From Dermatophagoides farinae (Eukaryota > Arthropoda > Arachnida > Sarcoptiformes > Pyroglyphidae), in the NCBI RefSeq assembly GCF_024713945.1, contig NC_134677.1, forward strand, positions 5,645,001 through 5,709,000: a stretch of DNA of 64,000 nucleotides. The letters are read 5' to 3'. This document shows, in pieces, positions 14,218 to 24,834 of the stretch. The notes under the pieces were generated by a model, which was not told the origin of the DNA, searched no databases, and saw only the letters and a program-made list of their open reading frames with translations. A program made the position numbers and the translations under genes. Position 1 is the first letter of the stretch. Each line of letters opens with the position of its first letter.

Positions 14218-15174
14218 TCAAACAAATTCTCCACAATTTGCAATCTTGACACGTTTGTTTGGCTTTCCGCTTTTACTACCACATTCTTCTACCTTTCTAA
14301 CAATGTCCATACCTTGTATTACTTGTCCAAATACGACATGTTTGCCATCAAGCCATTCCGTTCGAGAAGTCGTGATGAAAAATTGTGATCCATTAGTATT
14401 TGGTCCTGAATTGGCCATCGATAGGATTCCAGCTCCAGTGTGTTTTAGTTGAAGATTTTCATCTTCGAATTTTCGTCCATATATAGATTTACCTCCAGTG
14501 CCGTTGTGATTGGTAAAATCACCACCTTGAATCATAAAACCAGGGATGATTCGATGAAATATACTGCCGCGGAAACCGAATCCTTTTTCATGTGTACATA
14601 GACAACGGAAATTTTCGGCCGTTTTTGGAACAACGTCTTTACGAAGCAATATGACAATACGACCACAGTATTGATTATCGACTCGAATGTCGAAAAATAC
14701 TTGTGGATTGATTTTCATTTTTTCGTTCAAACCAGCCGATTCAGCATCAGCTGTGTTTTCTTCATGGTCGTCATTATCATCATCGTCATTTGGCTCTAAG
14801 CTTTCTTTCTTATCAATACCGAATTCAGACGTCAAAGTTTTACCGGCATGTTTCGCCAACCATTCATCATCAGCCCAAACAGCTTTGTATGAAGCTTCGC
14901 GAAGTTTTACCGGCTTTGCCAAATTAACTCGGATCGTTTTGCCAAATATTTCTGAGTCGTTCATATTATCGATGGCAGCTGCCGCATCTTCAGCCGTTTC
15001 AAATTCAATGAAAGAAAATCCTTTATGTTTCTGGGTGATATAATCTATAGGCATGTTCACATCGATAATTTCACCGAAAGTAAGAAAAGCTGATTTGATG
15101 ATTTTTTCATCCACTTCTTCGGACAATCCACCACAATATACCACTCGTTTATTGGCAGCAGCTACAAGCGACAT
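14218..15174 (-). CDS. Peptidyl-prolyl cis-trans isomerase E (RRM-cyclophilin)
   Basis: A nuclear spliceosome-associated cyclophilin that joins an RNA-recognition motif to a prolyl isomerase. A single intronless exon encodes 318 residues; human PPIE has 301. Residues about 8-85 form the RRM, with RNP2 VVYCGGL and RNP1 KGFSFIEF. An acidic linker follows (a run of Asp near residues 130-137). The cyclophilin domain, about 155-318, carries [15 protein letters not shown], the GTGGKSIYG loop and the [15 protein letters not shown] segment. The catalytic Arg (in FHRIIP), the Phe and Gln of the active site and the Trp of [11 protein letters not shown] are all present, so isomerase activity is expected. 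The lack of introns stands out among its intron-containing neighbours. Its start is 480 bp from the divergent gene at 15655, so the two may share a promoter region. Confidence 0.96.
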   Translation of the reverse strand: MSLVAAANKRVVYCGGLSEEVDEKIIKSAFLTFGEIIDVNMPIDYITQKHKGFSFIEFETAEDAAAAIDNMNDSEIFGKTIRVNLAKPVKLREASYKAVWADDEWLAKHAGKTLTSEFGIDKKESLEPNDDDDNDDHEENTADAESAGLNEKMKINPQVFFDIRVDNQYCGRIVILLRKDVVPKTAENFRCLCTHEKGFGFRGSIFHRIIPGFMIQGGDFTNHNGTGGKSIYGRKFEDENLQLKHTGAGILSMANSGPNTNGSQFFITTSRTEWLDGKHVVFGQVIQGMDIVRKVEECGSKSGKPNKRVKIANCGEFV

Positions 15175-15654
15175 TATTTTGAAAAACGATTGATTATGAT
15201 TTTAATTCAAATTGTCAAATCAAATATGAAATCATGCCGAAATGTTGAAATTTCGATCATGTAATTTATGAATTCTTTGAGTATAGTTCCAACGAATGTC
15301 ACTGGATGTCATTACTTTATTATAACCATGGCTACTTTTTTCGGTCGATGGTCACGACAACCGTTTTTTTCAACGAATCCTCGGTGTCATTAAAACAGAC
15401 GACAACAGTATAAGCGAGTAATTGTAATTTGAGCTCGAAAGGATCAGTATCGATCATTTAGTTTTTATTGAACGTGTTATTTATTTACATATATTCATCT
15501 ACATTATCAGCATTTCATCATCAAATTCATTTGTAAACATTTTTCACATTGTTTTTCCAATTAATTTTTAAGCAACGTCATTCATGTTATTTTAATTTTT
15601 TTTTCTAAATTCTCTTTAATAGATAAATTCATTCATTTAATAGATAAAACAACC
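15175..15654. other. Divergent promoter region, PPIE / small membrane protein
   Basis: A 480-bp interval between two start codons on opposite strands. It is AT-rich and has no clear TATA box at the expected distance from either gene. No coding potential was seen. Confidence 0.5.
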
Positions 15655-16411
15655 ATGGCATCAATGCAAAATTTTTTTACTATTATCCTTTTGGCGACAA
15701 CCACGTTCATTGTTTTGGATTTGAGTAAAAATGATTCTTTTAATAGTAAGTAGATTAATTCATTTTATATAGTATAGTTTTGTTTAATTCTTGCCACCAT
15801 AGAATCAGCAACGGGAAAATATCTTAACAAGATTGGTGTTGGACCTCATTTGCAACGATTCATCAACACAATCATACATTCGGAATTTTATCGACAATAT
15901 GTCCTACCTGCTTATAATTCATTAATTCGAACATTAGCACCACATATGGCTTTCATTCGAAAAGAAACAATCAAATATGGTAATCATGTATCCGTTTGGT
16001 TTAAAAATACTTTTCCATCATTGTTGCAAACAGTAAGAGTTACAGTTAAGATGACCATTCCAAAAATGCTTAATTTTTATTCCTCAAAACAGATTGAACG
16101 AAAAGTAATTCCAGCCATTGCTGAACATTATTCTCATTTCGTAGTATACACACAAAAATACTGGACAGTAACATATTCAAAAATGCAAGAAATAAGTCTT
16201 ATTACTGGTGAATGGATCAACCAAAATGTTTTCACGTAAGTTCGCTAAAGAACTACACAGATATTAATTTATTTTAACTTACATCTTTAGTAAATTTCCA
16301 CGCGATCAGCTATTGAAAACATTTAATGAATTCATTGCGAATACACAGAAAATGGCATATAATTCATATGAATATTTGGCGAGTCAAATACAGAAATTCA
16401 TTGCTGCATAA
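15655..16411 (+). CDS. Small single-pass membrane protein resembling the TMEM214 C-terminal domain
   Basis: Three exons (15655-15745, 15803-16235, 16291-16411) give 214 residues. Residues about 4-23 form one hydrophobic segment (NFFTIILLATTTFIVLDL), a signal anchor or signal peptide. It is followed by DLSKNDSFN then TGKYLNKIGV, and then a helical, aromatic- and basic-rich region rich in Tyr, Trp and His with no further clear membrane spans. The order (membrane span, then a short Ser-Phe ... Thr-Gly-Lys-x-Leu motif, then amphipathic helices) recalls the last third of TMEM214, an ER protein. The long N-terminal part of that family is absent and there is no room for it upstream. This likeness is from memory of the family pattern and is weak; function is unknown. 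It is real coding sequence, because both introns preserve frame and have good GT-AG borders. Confidence 0.75.
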
Positions 16412-16727
16412 TTACTCTTGGATTTTTTGTTTGGCGTTTAATTAAATAATATAAATTGGCGAACAAACCAACAAAAACATGGTTGTCATTCCTGATTTTT
16501 GTAAATTTTCATTTCCAGTGGATGTTTCTCTTTACATTCCCACCTTTACATTCTTATTCTTTTCAATACTTAACAACCTAATATTTTATCGTAATTATTT
16601 CCATTTTGTGTACATAGAGTCAGTTTGTGTTGGTGTGGATATTAGTGTTTTGCATGAATTTATTTGGTAGAATGTCAAAAAAAAGTAGATGTGTAAAAAA
16701 TTATTAATAATCACATCAAAAGTAAAT

Positions 16728-17774
16728 TCACTTTTTACTGGAAAAAAATACTTTGATTGTATTAGCATACAATTGATCTGCCAATTCTTGTTCATCCATT
16801 TCTTTGATGGCAGCAATCACTTCTAAAACTTGTATAATCGTACAAGGTTCATTTCGTCCTTTGACCATTTTTTTGGCAGTCCATTTTTCCTTTTTTACAG
16901 ATTCAAATTTTGTTTGGATAAATTTAAAACTTGTACGTGATGGTTTGATTTCACAATAAGGACAATCAGTTTCAATCATCAATTTATCGACAGGTAATTT
17001 TCGAACAACTTCGAGATTGTCGTCAGTTTTTAATGAACAACCATTCAAACCGATATAAAATCCCATATTGATGAATGACATTGCCTCATTATAATGGCCA
17101 TCGAATGAATGTACAACACCGACAGTGTATCGATCATGATTCGTCTTCAATATTGACAATAAATCATTGGCTGCATTACGACAATGTAAAAATAATGGCA
17201 ATCGAGTTTGTTCAGCCACTTCTAATTGTTTAGTAAAATTTTTTAATTGAACATCTTTTGGACAAAATTCCAACCGGTCATAGTCGAGACCAAATTCACC
17301 AACTGCAACCACTTTATCCGGATTATCATGGCAAAGCTTGATCAGCTCTTGAATTTTGACTTCTGTATCATCCTCTAATTCTAGGCAACGAGTTGGATGA
17401 AAACCGGCAGTGGAATAAAGTAACGGATCTGTTCGAGCTAATTCTAATGCTTTTCGGCTTTCATTCAATGTACCACCAGTTATCATAATCTATTGATAAA
17501 TTTTGTTGGATTAGTTAACAGTTTATATTGACGTCATTATCAAAATAGCCAATGAATACCTTTTCAAGGCCAATTTCCTTCGATCGTTCTATAACATTTT
17601 TAATATCAGCTACATGATGATTACGGTTGTAGTAAACACCTTGATACATAGCATCTAGAAAAATGAAGATGAGAAATTACTAATTAATGTACAATTAATC
17701 CATTAAAAAAAAAATTTCATCTAAAACAAACCAGTAAGATTTGCACCAATATCAATAAATTTTTTTCTGGACAT
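16728..17774 (-). CDS. TatD-family deoxyribonuclease (TATDN1-like)
   Basis: A metal-dependent 3'-5' exonuclease/AP endonuclease of the TatD family, implicated in DNA repair and apoptotic DNA degradation. Three exons on the minus strand (17774-17732, 17654-17560, 17489-16728) give 299 residues, the usual family size. The N-terminal metal-site segment reads FIDIGANLTD, the TATDN1 variant of the amidohydrolase HxH strand. Further conserved blocks are HPTRCLEL, GEFGLDYDR (metal-binding Glu), FLHCRNA (His), VHSFDG (His) and IETDCPYC (Asp). All ligand positions are filled. The first intron is only 77 nt. It is divergent from FKBP12, with 328 bp between start codons, and convergent with the small membrane protein at 15655. 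Confidence 0.93.
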
Positions 17775-18102
17775 TTTGAAAAATTAACGTCTCGTATCAA
17801 CTCTTATTGGCCACGATCATGTGTAAAATTTAAAAACTAAACTAGTGTCATCTATCAATAAAAATTTGACTTTTAAGAAGCCGCATGTATTAATTCAATG
17901 AGCTATTTTGTTGATTATTATAATAACTCAAAAAAAATCATCAAATTACTAGTCTCCAAACTTTTTCTGTGTATTTACTCGCCATTCACTCAAAATAGCA
18001 AGCAAGCGATATTAGCACATACAAAAAAAAATTTCACGAATTTATTGAATTAAAAAAACTGCTTTGTAGTTATCAAAAAAAAAAATTCATATCCAAATAA
18101 CG
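17775..18102. other. Divergent promoter region, TATDN1 / FKBP12
   Basis: A 328-bp AT-rich interval between opposite start codons. No TATA box or coding sequence was recognised; probably a shared housekeeping promoter. Confidence 0.45.
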
Positions 18103-18553
18103 ATGGGTGTTGAAGTACAAACAATTTCACCAGGAAATGGTTCGACATTTCCAAAAACTGGCCAAACCGTTGTTGTTCATTATACCGGTATGCATTGATC
18201 AAACAAGATCCTATCATTGAATTTTCTAAAAATTTGTTTTAAATTCAAGGAACATTGGATGATGGCAACAAATTTGATTCGTCTAGGGACCGCGGTCGTC
18301 CATTTAAATTCCGTATTGGCCGTGGTGAAGTGATTAAAGGCTGGGATGTTGGTGTCGCTCAGGTTAGTCGAGTTTAATTTAGATTTTTTTTCACTAACTA
18401 AAATAATCATCCCAATATACTAAGATGAGCGTCGGTCAGAGAGCTAAATTGATCTGTTCACCTGATTTTGCATACGGCAACCGTGGCCATCCTGGAATCA
18501 TCCCACCAAATGCAACACTCACTTTTGATGTCGAATTATTGGCATTAGAATGA
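18103..18553 (+). CDS. FKBP12 peptidyl-prolyl isomerase
   Basis: A small cytosolic FK506-binding prolyl isomerase that modulates calcium-release channels and TGF-beta type I receptors. Three exons (18103-18187, 18250-18362, 18425-18553) give exactly 108 residues, the canonical FKBP12 length including the initiator Met. Conserved segments include [53 protein letters not shown], and the C-terminal strand [13 protein letters not shown]. The binding-pocket residues Tyr, Asp, Phe, Val, Ile, Trp and the second Tyr (FAYGNRG) are all visible. A strong polyadenylation signal (AATAAAAAT) lies near 18656. The coding sequence looks complete and ordinary. Confidence 0.97.
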
Positions 18554-18987
18554 AAAAATAATCGAGGAAAAAAAACACACAAAATGCAGCACTACATGAA
18601 AAAAAATCTCGATCGATTTTACATTCTAATATACATCATCCTAAGAATAATCTATCAATAAAAATTATCTTATAAAATGACCTCGATGAATTCTAAAAAA
18701 TAAACACAGATTACAGAAAAGTCAGTTCCAAATCTTTTTTTAACTTATCAAACACTCACACACATACACACACACACACACATGAAAAATTTCAATATAA
18801 TCAGTGTGTTTAGTGTTAAACAACAAAAACAACACAACACTAAAATAAAAATAAATATGATATATTGATAGGATCAAAAATAAATTCAATTCGAATGGAA
18901 ACATTTTTCCAAGATGAGTCATATTCGAATAAATGGTTCATTATTTTAATTAATGAGTGTCTTGTACCGGGTTCCTTTTTTCCTATC

Positions 18988-21319
18988 TCAATACGATTGT
19001 GTAAGCCAATGAAAACGGCTACCAAATTCATTACAATTAGTCGACATTAGTTGACCAAATGATGGTTTTAAATTATTCATATTATTATGATTTGTATCGC
19101 ATGGCAAACAAATTGATGTTGAATGTTTCAAACGATTTGCGTTAATTTGCTTGATTAGTTGATATACTTCATCTTCTGTACGACAATTATGAAAAGATGT
19201 TGGATGCATCGATACGCCAATGATCGTACGGAAAACTTGACGCCGTAGACGATAAAATATGACAATGATATCGTCGTTTTTCAGATGGTTCACCATGTTT
19301 TTCATTCCCTATAAATTCCGAACCAATCGGTTAATGTTAATTTTATGGCTGAATCCTATTTAAACTTACCAGAGCAAACGTAGAATCACTTCGAAACATA
19401 TGTTCACCATCCAATACGACAATCTTTTTATGTCTACCCCGATGTTGAACTTTATTCAGACCTTGAAATATTTTGATTTGCATGTATTCAATTGATGAAA
19501 AAAAAATACTTCGATCCGGTTTTACATATAAAAATGGATAATTATGAGGTGATTCTTTCGTTATGGTGAATACATGAGGTCGTGCCATATGATATAATAA
19601 GACCATTATCGAGAAACCAATACCGATCAATATGCCGAATTCAAGCCCGATAAACAGGGAAGAAGCTAACGTTACTGCATACGGAAGTAAATCGATTGGA
19701 CTTGTTCGCCATATTAGCAAACAATCTTTAGGATGAGCCATAAAAATGACTGATGTTATGATGATCGTAGCCAAAACGGTTTCCGGTAAATTTTCAAAAT
19801 ATTCCGATAGTGTTGATAATGCAAGCAAAACTAATGATCCGGTAATTATATTGCCGGCAGGTGTTCGTGCTCCACTATTGTGTTGTACGGCTGAACGCGA
19901 AAAACTTCCCGTAGCTGGGAAGGCACCAAAAAATGAGCCCAAAATATTACTTAAACCAACTGCAATCATTTCCTGTGTTGCATCCATTCGCGAATGTCCC
20001 GATTTGAAAGCATTTGCTACGGCTACTGATTCCATAAGGCCAACCAATGATAGAACGAATATGCCGGTTCCAATATCTTCATAAACTTCCTGTAGGGTTG
20101 GGTATATGATTCTTTTATTAGTAAAAATGATAGCATTTAAAAAAAACTTACACTAAATGGTTTGATCACATTTGTACCATTTGTGGCTGTCACTGAGAAT
20201 TGTGGCCATTGAAATGAAGGCAATCCTGGTGTGATTTGGCGTGTCAATGTGAAAATATTTCCAGTAATCGTTCCATCTTTGTCGACGTTTTGGCCATAAT
20301 AGATAGCTATCAACGAACCGAACAATAAAGCCATGGCATTACGACCGATAATCAATAATTGAAATATTGAATTCAATATTTGCGAAATCGGTATAGTCCC
20401 CCAGTTCATCTCAGGAAAACGATAATCTTTAAATAGTTGGAATGGTAACAAAAATAACAAACATAATGTTCCGAGAACAGCATCACAGTAATTGGTATCG
20501 CCAAGCGATGCAAAAAATTTTGTAATAATTCCCGGTAGACGACTAGCTGTATAATGAAGGCCAAAAAAACCTTTCAATTGTGATGCTGCTATCGACATGG
20601 ATGCGGCTAATGAAAATGCCGTAATTACTGGAAACGATATGAAATCGACAATAAAACCAAGATTAAGCATTCCGGCCAACAATTGAATACAACCCGCAAA
20701 AAATGCCAGCAAAATAGAATATTGTGGGCCACCGATCAAGACATAAGGCAAAACGATCATGGATAAAATCGAGGTCGGCCCAACAGCCATATCTTTACAG
20801 CTGCCCAGCAAAGAATATACGAAACAACCCATGAACGATGTGTATAATCCATATTGTGGTGGTAAACCGGCCAAACTTGATAATGCCAAACCTTGTGGTA
20901 CTATAGTGAATGCGACAGATATGCCAGAAATGATATCGCCCTTTAGATCTTCGATTGAATATGCGGGTACCCAACGTAGTGGCGGTAACAAACGATATAA
21001 TTTACGTTTGGTAAAATAACGATTTTTAATCCATGAACAACATTCTGCTAATGTTGGATCATCCGGTTCAACATATAACGACATATCTGAAAAAAATTTC
21101 AAATTTTATATTTTGTTTTGTTACCCATGGTTTAAGTGTCAAACCTGTAATGGCATTTCTTGCCTCATCAATTGGTTCATTACTGTCATCATCATCGTTG
21201 GTAAATAAGCTGGAATTTTCTGAATCATATGTTTTGGAATTGGAGAAACGATTACCACACAAATATTCATATGAATCTCGTCGTCGTTTTTTTTGATGAG
21301 ATTTTTTATTCGTAAACAT
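18988..21319 (-). CDS. SLC26 family sulfate/anion transporter
   Basis: A multi-pass membrane anion exchanger. Four exons on the minus strand (21319-21145, 21086-20152, 20089-19370, 19308-18988) give 716 residues, normal for the family. The N-terminal 58 residues are polar, with a basic cluster and an acidic cluster. The transport domain opens with WVPAY...DLKGDIISGISVAFTIVPQGLA, the sulfate-transporter signature, followed by LPPQYGLYTSFMGC, AVGPTSILS and about 12-14 hydrophobic segments; the C-terminal half contains GSFFGAFPATGSFSRSAV. The last about 110 residues form a STAS domain (KKIVVLDGEHMFRSDSTFAL ... DDIIVIFYR). It is closest in feel to sodium-independent sulfate carriers such as SLC26A11, but the subtype cannot be fixed by eye. 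It converges on FKBP12. Confidence 0.9.
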
Positions 21320-22009
21320 TTTTCAATAAGATTAACTCATTCAAACGATCCGAACAACCATTCATCAATGGAAAATCGTGATCAAAGAATGATTTCTACA
21401 TTCGGCAAGCAACACCATTGGATAAGTAGACAATAAATGAATAATAAAAAAGTGTCTTAGATGTGTTTGATTGTCGTCGAATGATAAAGAAATGTGTATC
21501 ATTCAAATTTCTTGATCATTGAATGATCGAGAAAAATTATCAATCAATAATCAATAAATTAATCAAATAACGTGCCATATATACTTATCTAATCAAATAA
21601 ACAAACTTACATATACACGCATGTTATAATGGGCAGCAACGATTTTATCATCCACACATTCATTATTGTTGTGTGTGTGTGGGAGAGTTTGAACTTTACC
21701 ATACTCATCACTTTCATCATATAGAAATTAAAACTATCATTTGATTTGTTTTTATTTATCATTATACTCTAATTTTTTTCTAATATGATTTTAATCCCTC
21801 TATTAATCAATCTGTGGTTTTTCCACTCAATGTAGCCTTTTTCATATGATTATTAATATGTAATCCAAAATGTATGATTTTAGTAACGGAAGTTTTCTTA
21901 TTGTTTACTTAAAAAGTTTATTTTGGATAGAATCAAATAATTTTTTGACATCAACAAATAAATATGTGCATATATTTATCAAAGAAATGTCTTGTTGACC
22001 TTGTTGAGC
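21320..22009. other. Intergenic, SLC26 upstream / phosphatase-like gene 3' flank
   Basis: About 690 bp of AT-rich DNA with a short TG run near 21672-21682. It would hold the SLC26 promoter and the 3' UTR of the next minus-strand gene. Nothing else was recognised. Confidence 0.5.
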
Positions 22010-24699
22010 TCATTTATGTATGATTGATTCTACTGGTGTGATTATTGCCGTTTCACGTTCAAATGACAGTAGCCGTATACGTTGATTGCTGCCATCGACA
22101 AATGCAACAGTGGATCGAGAGGACTTTGGTTTTGAACAAGAGAATATACTTATACATCGATTCGAATAGTGTAGGTCAAAGCCATCATCATTGGACGTTT
22201 GCAATGAATGTGAACGTATTAGATATTGAAAATTATATGAACGCATAAAATTCTGAAATGCTTGATGATCGTATGAACATGAATTAACAAAATCAGAATG
22301 TTCTGAGGCTGTAAATCCGGTAACACCGATCACTAGATTAGCTCCCAATTTTTTGTGCGCCATTTTTTTCGAACTTTTCGAATCCAATGATGAACGTTTC
22401 ATGCTTTTTGAATTTCCTGACGATTCTTTCGTTGTAACCATAGAACACAAACATTCATCCATACCAAGTGGTGTGTTGACCAATAATTCATAAGCGATCG
22501 GTGCTTCTTTCAGTACAGAAAATACATCATGACCAAGCTGATTAATCTTGTCCAATTTATTCCATTTCGGTATACCCGAATGACAACAGAATATATTTTC
22601 ATCAATAATCACTGCAAATGGAAGTCTGGCAAATATTTCCGTTATAACGGCAAAAATTTTCTGTCCAAAATCGGGTCCGTATTTATGTAAACATTCGCTG
22701 AGTAAAATTCTTCGACTTTTTGATTTGATTTCATTTGTACCTCGTAATAAAAATACTTTGTTTGGTAACAGTAGTTTGAGTGAAAACAAATAGGTGATCA
22801 TTTCGACACCGTAAGATCCAATTCCACTGTAATTACCAAGAAAGACTAGATTATATGGTGTGACAGGAAATCCTTGAAAATAGGTCTTTTCCAATGTAAA
22901 TAAATCAATCAAGTTTCCTTGCATATCGCCAACGACGATTGCCGGTGAATTAATTTTTATTAATTTATCTTCAGAGATCAAAAGTCCTTTCAACTCTTCA
23001 CAAAGAATATTAACATAACGTGAAAAAATCTTCCAATCTTCACGTACAGCCATCAATCCGATCAATTGTTGATTGCCTTCAATTTTAGTTTTATTATAAA
23101 AATCTTTTATCAAATCGATGAATATGTTCGGAACTGAACTATTGTTGAATGTATAATCCATCGAATATTTGTGCTGATTCATTTCGTTATCCAATGCTGG
23201 CTCGATCCATTCTATGCACAAAAAATGGTTATTATTGAATCATTTTACAGAATGTACTTACGTTCAGAGATTAGAGTTGGTGCGACACATCGTCCAACAG
23301 TATCGAATGTTACACAATGTAAACAATACTCGTAATGTTGATCACGACATTTAATACATGTCCCTTTTTTTGATCGCCGATTGGCGACAAGAAATCCTTC
23401 GGCCGAAGATGAGGATCCACTTTTCTCTGTGGTTTTTGTCTGCATTAACCTCGATATTTGGGGAAGGATTGGTTTCGGTGAACGGCAAAGATTTTCGGTG
23501 TTCTTGAATGAATTATTTAATACAGCTTTGATTAGATTATCTTTAGCGATTCGTTCATCTTTCATCCCGACACATCGAATTGCTTTTTCGATTTCAGTTT
23601 TCAAATTTTCTTCATTTAGACTTGTATTGCTTGAATATTTATGAATATCGGTGACCATGACAATGAATTCTTCAAGTTTCAGGAATCCATTATTTGAAGT
23701 ATCATAATATTTGAATAGAAAATTCAAACGGCCTTCAGTGAAATGTTTGGTTGTCGGTTCCATGGCAATGATGCCAAGAAGAACTTCATGAAAATGTAGA
23801 AAATCATTATCATACAAGCTGCAGGCACGAAATAGAAATGCCATCCTTGAATCATTACGATCGAAACCATACTTAATTAGATAATGTTTGAAGGATTCGA
23901 ATGACATATAAAACGATGGATAACAGTGTTCAACAAAGTTTTCATAAATTTCAGCTATATGTTCTGGTTTTATGTGTGATGCTTTGAGCAGTTTTTTCTC
24001 TACTGAATTTTCTTTAGTAAAATAATGATAAAATGAATTTTCCAGACTGAATTCGGTAATTAATTTACGCCGTTCATTTATACCGATGACAATACGTGTA
24101 AAATTTTTCAATTCTGGTCCCCATATTTTATCGATACGATCAGCAAGAATATCGCTTGCACGAAGCCAATTGATTCGCATCGAACGCTGACAACATTGAA
24201 ACGTACTATGAGGTGATTTTTTCAATGTAACCAACATGGCCAAACGTGTGATAAATTTTTCTGGTGGTAATTGTATGCGCAATATGTTAAGGTAACTTAT
24301 TGAATATACTGGAGCCTTTTTTGCCGATTCTTCGGCATCCGCTTCGGCATCTTTACGACCAATGATTAGATCAACACCCGATCGTGCAGCTTGCATCCAT
24401 GTCTGGTGTTCATTTAGACATACGAATGGAAACCAAACACAACGTGCTCGTTCCACATTAGTTACAGCGATTCGATCATGTTCTGGACAGTAGATTAGAT
24501 AGACGATCGAATCAAAGATTCGAATGTTTGGATCAACGCTTAGACCTTCTGGTGTTAAATTCGGTGGTAGATTTTCACGATGATGAGCTACTTCTGATTG
24601 ATTTTCAATAGGAAGACCGGCACCAATACCGGCACTTGAAATGCTACCCGTCGATGTACTTCGGGTAGCTGTATATGTTCGTTTTGTTGTTTCATTCAT
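22010..24699 (-). CDS. EF-hand protein with degenerate PPP-phosphatase domain (predicted pseudophosphatase)
   Basis: Two exons (24699-23262, 23211-22010) give 879 residues. Residues about 55-180 form a conserved-looking N-terminal module (FDSIVYLIY, CVWFPFVCL) of unknown family. Around 330-375 is an EF-hand with a full loop, DTSNNGFLKLEE, preceded by a poorer one near YDNDFLHFHE. A Cys cluster, CIKCRDQHYEYCLHC, lies before the splice junction. The second exon is a PPP-type metallophosphatase fold, but its signature motifs are altered: GDxHG is GDMQG, GDxVDRG is GNYSGIG, and GNHE is GTNE. Later His motifs (CCHSG, IRSH) remain. The loss of several metal ligands and the catalytic His suggests a non-catalytic, calcium-responsive scaffold. 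A Ser/Lys-rich insert interrupts the domain. I do not recognise a named orthologue. The long ORF kept open over 2.6 kb argues for selection rather than decay. Confidence 0.85.
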
Positions 24700-24834
24700 T
24701 GCTAAACCATATAAGACGAGTTAACGTGAAATAAAAGAAATTAGTTTCGAGCATTTATTTCCGGAATTTTAAATTCAATTCCTTTAATTTCTTACAATTA
24801 AATTAAATTTTTAATAAAGTTCGAATTTTGAATT

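Noticed and set aside
14687-15043. Antisense ORFs over PPIE, SLC26, ACC and others
   Set aside because: Shadow frames of confident genes, with no independent support.
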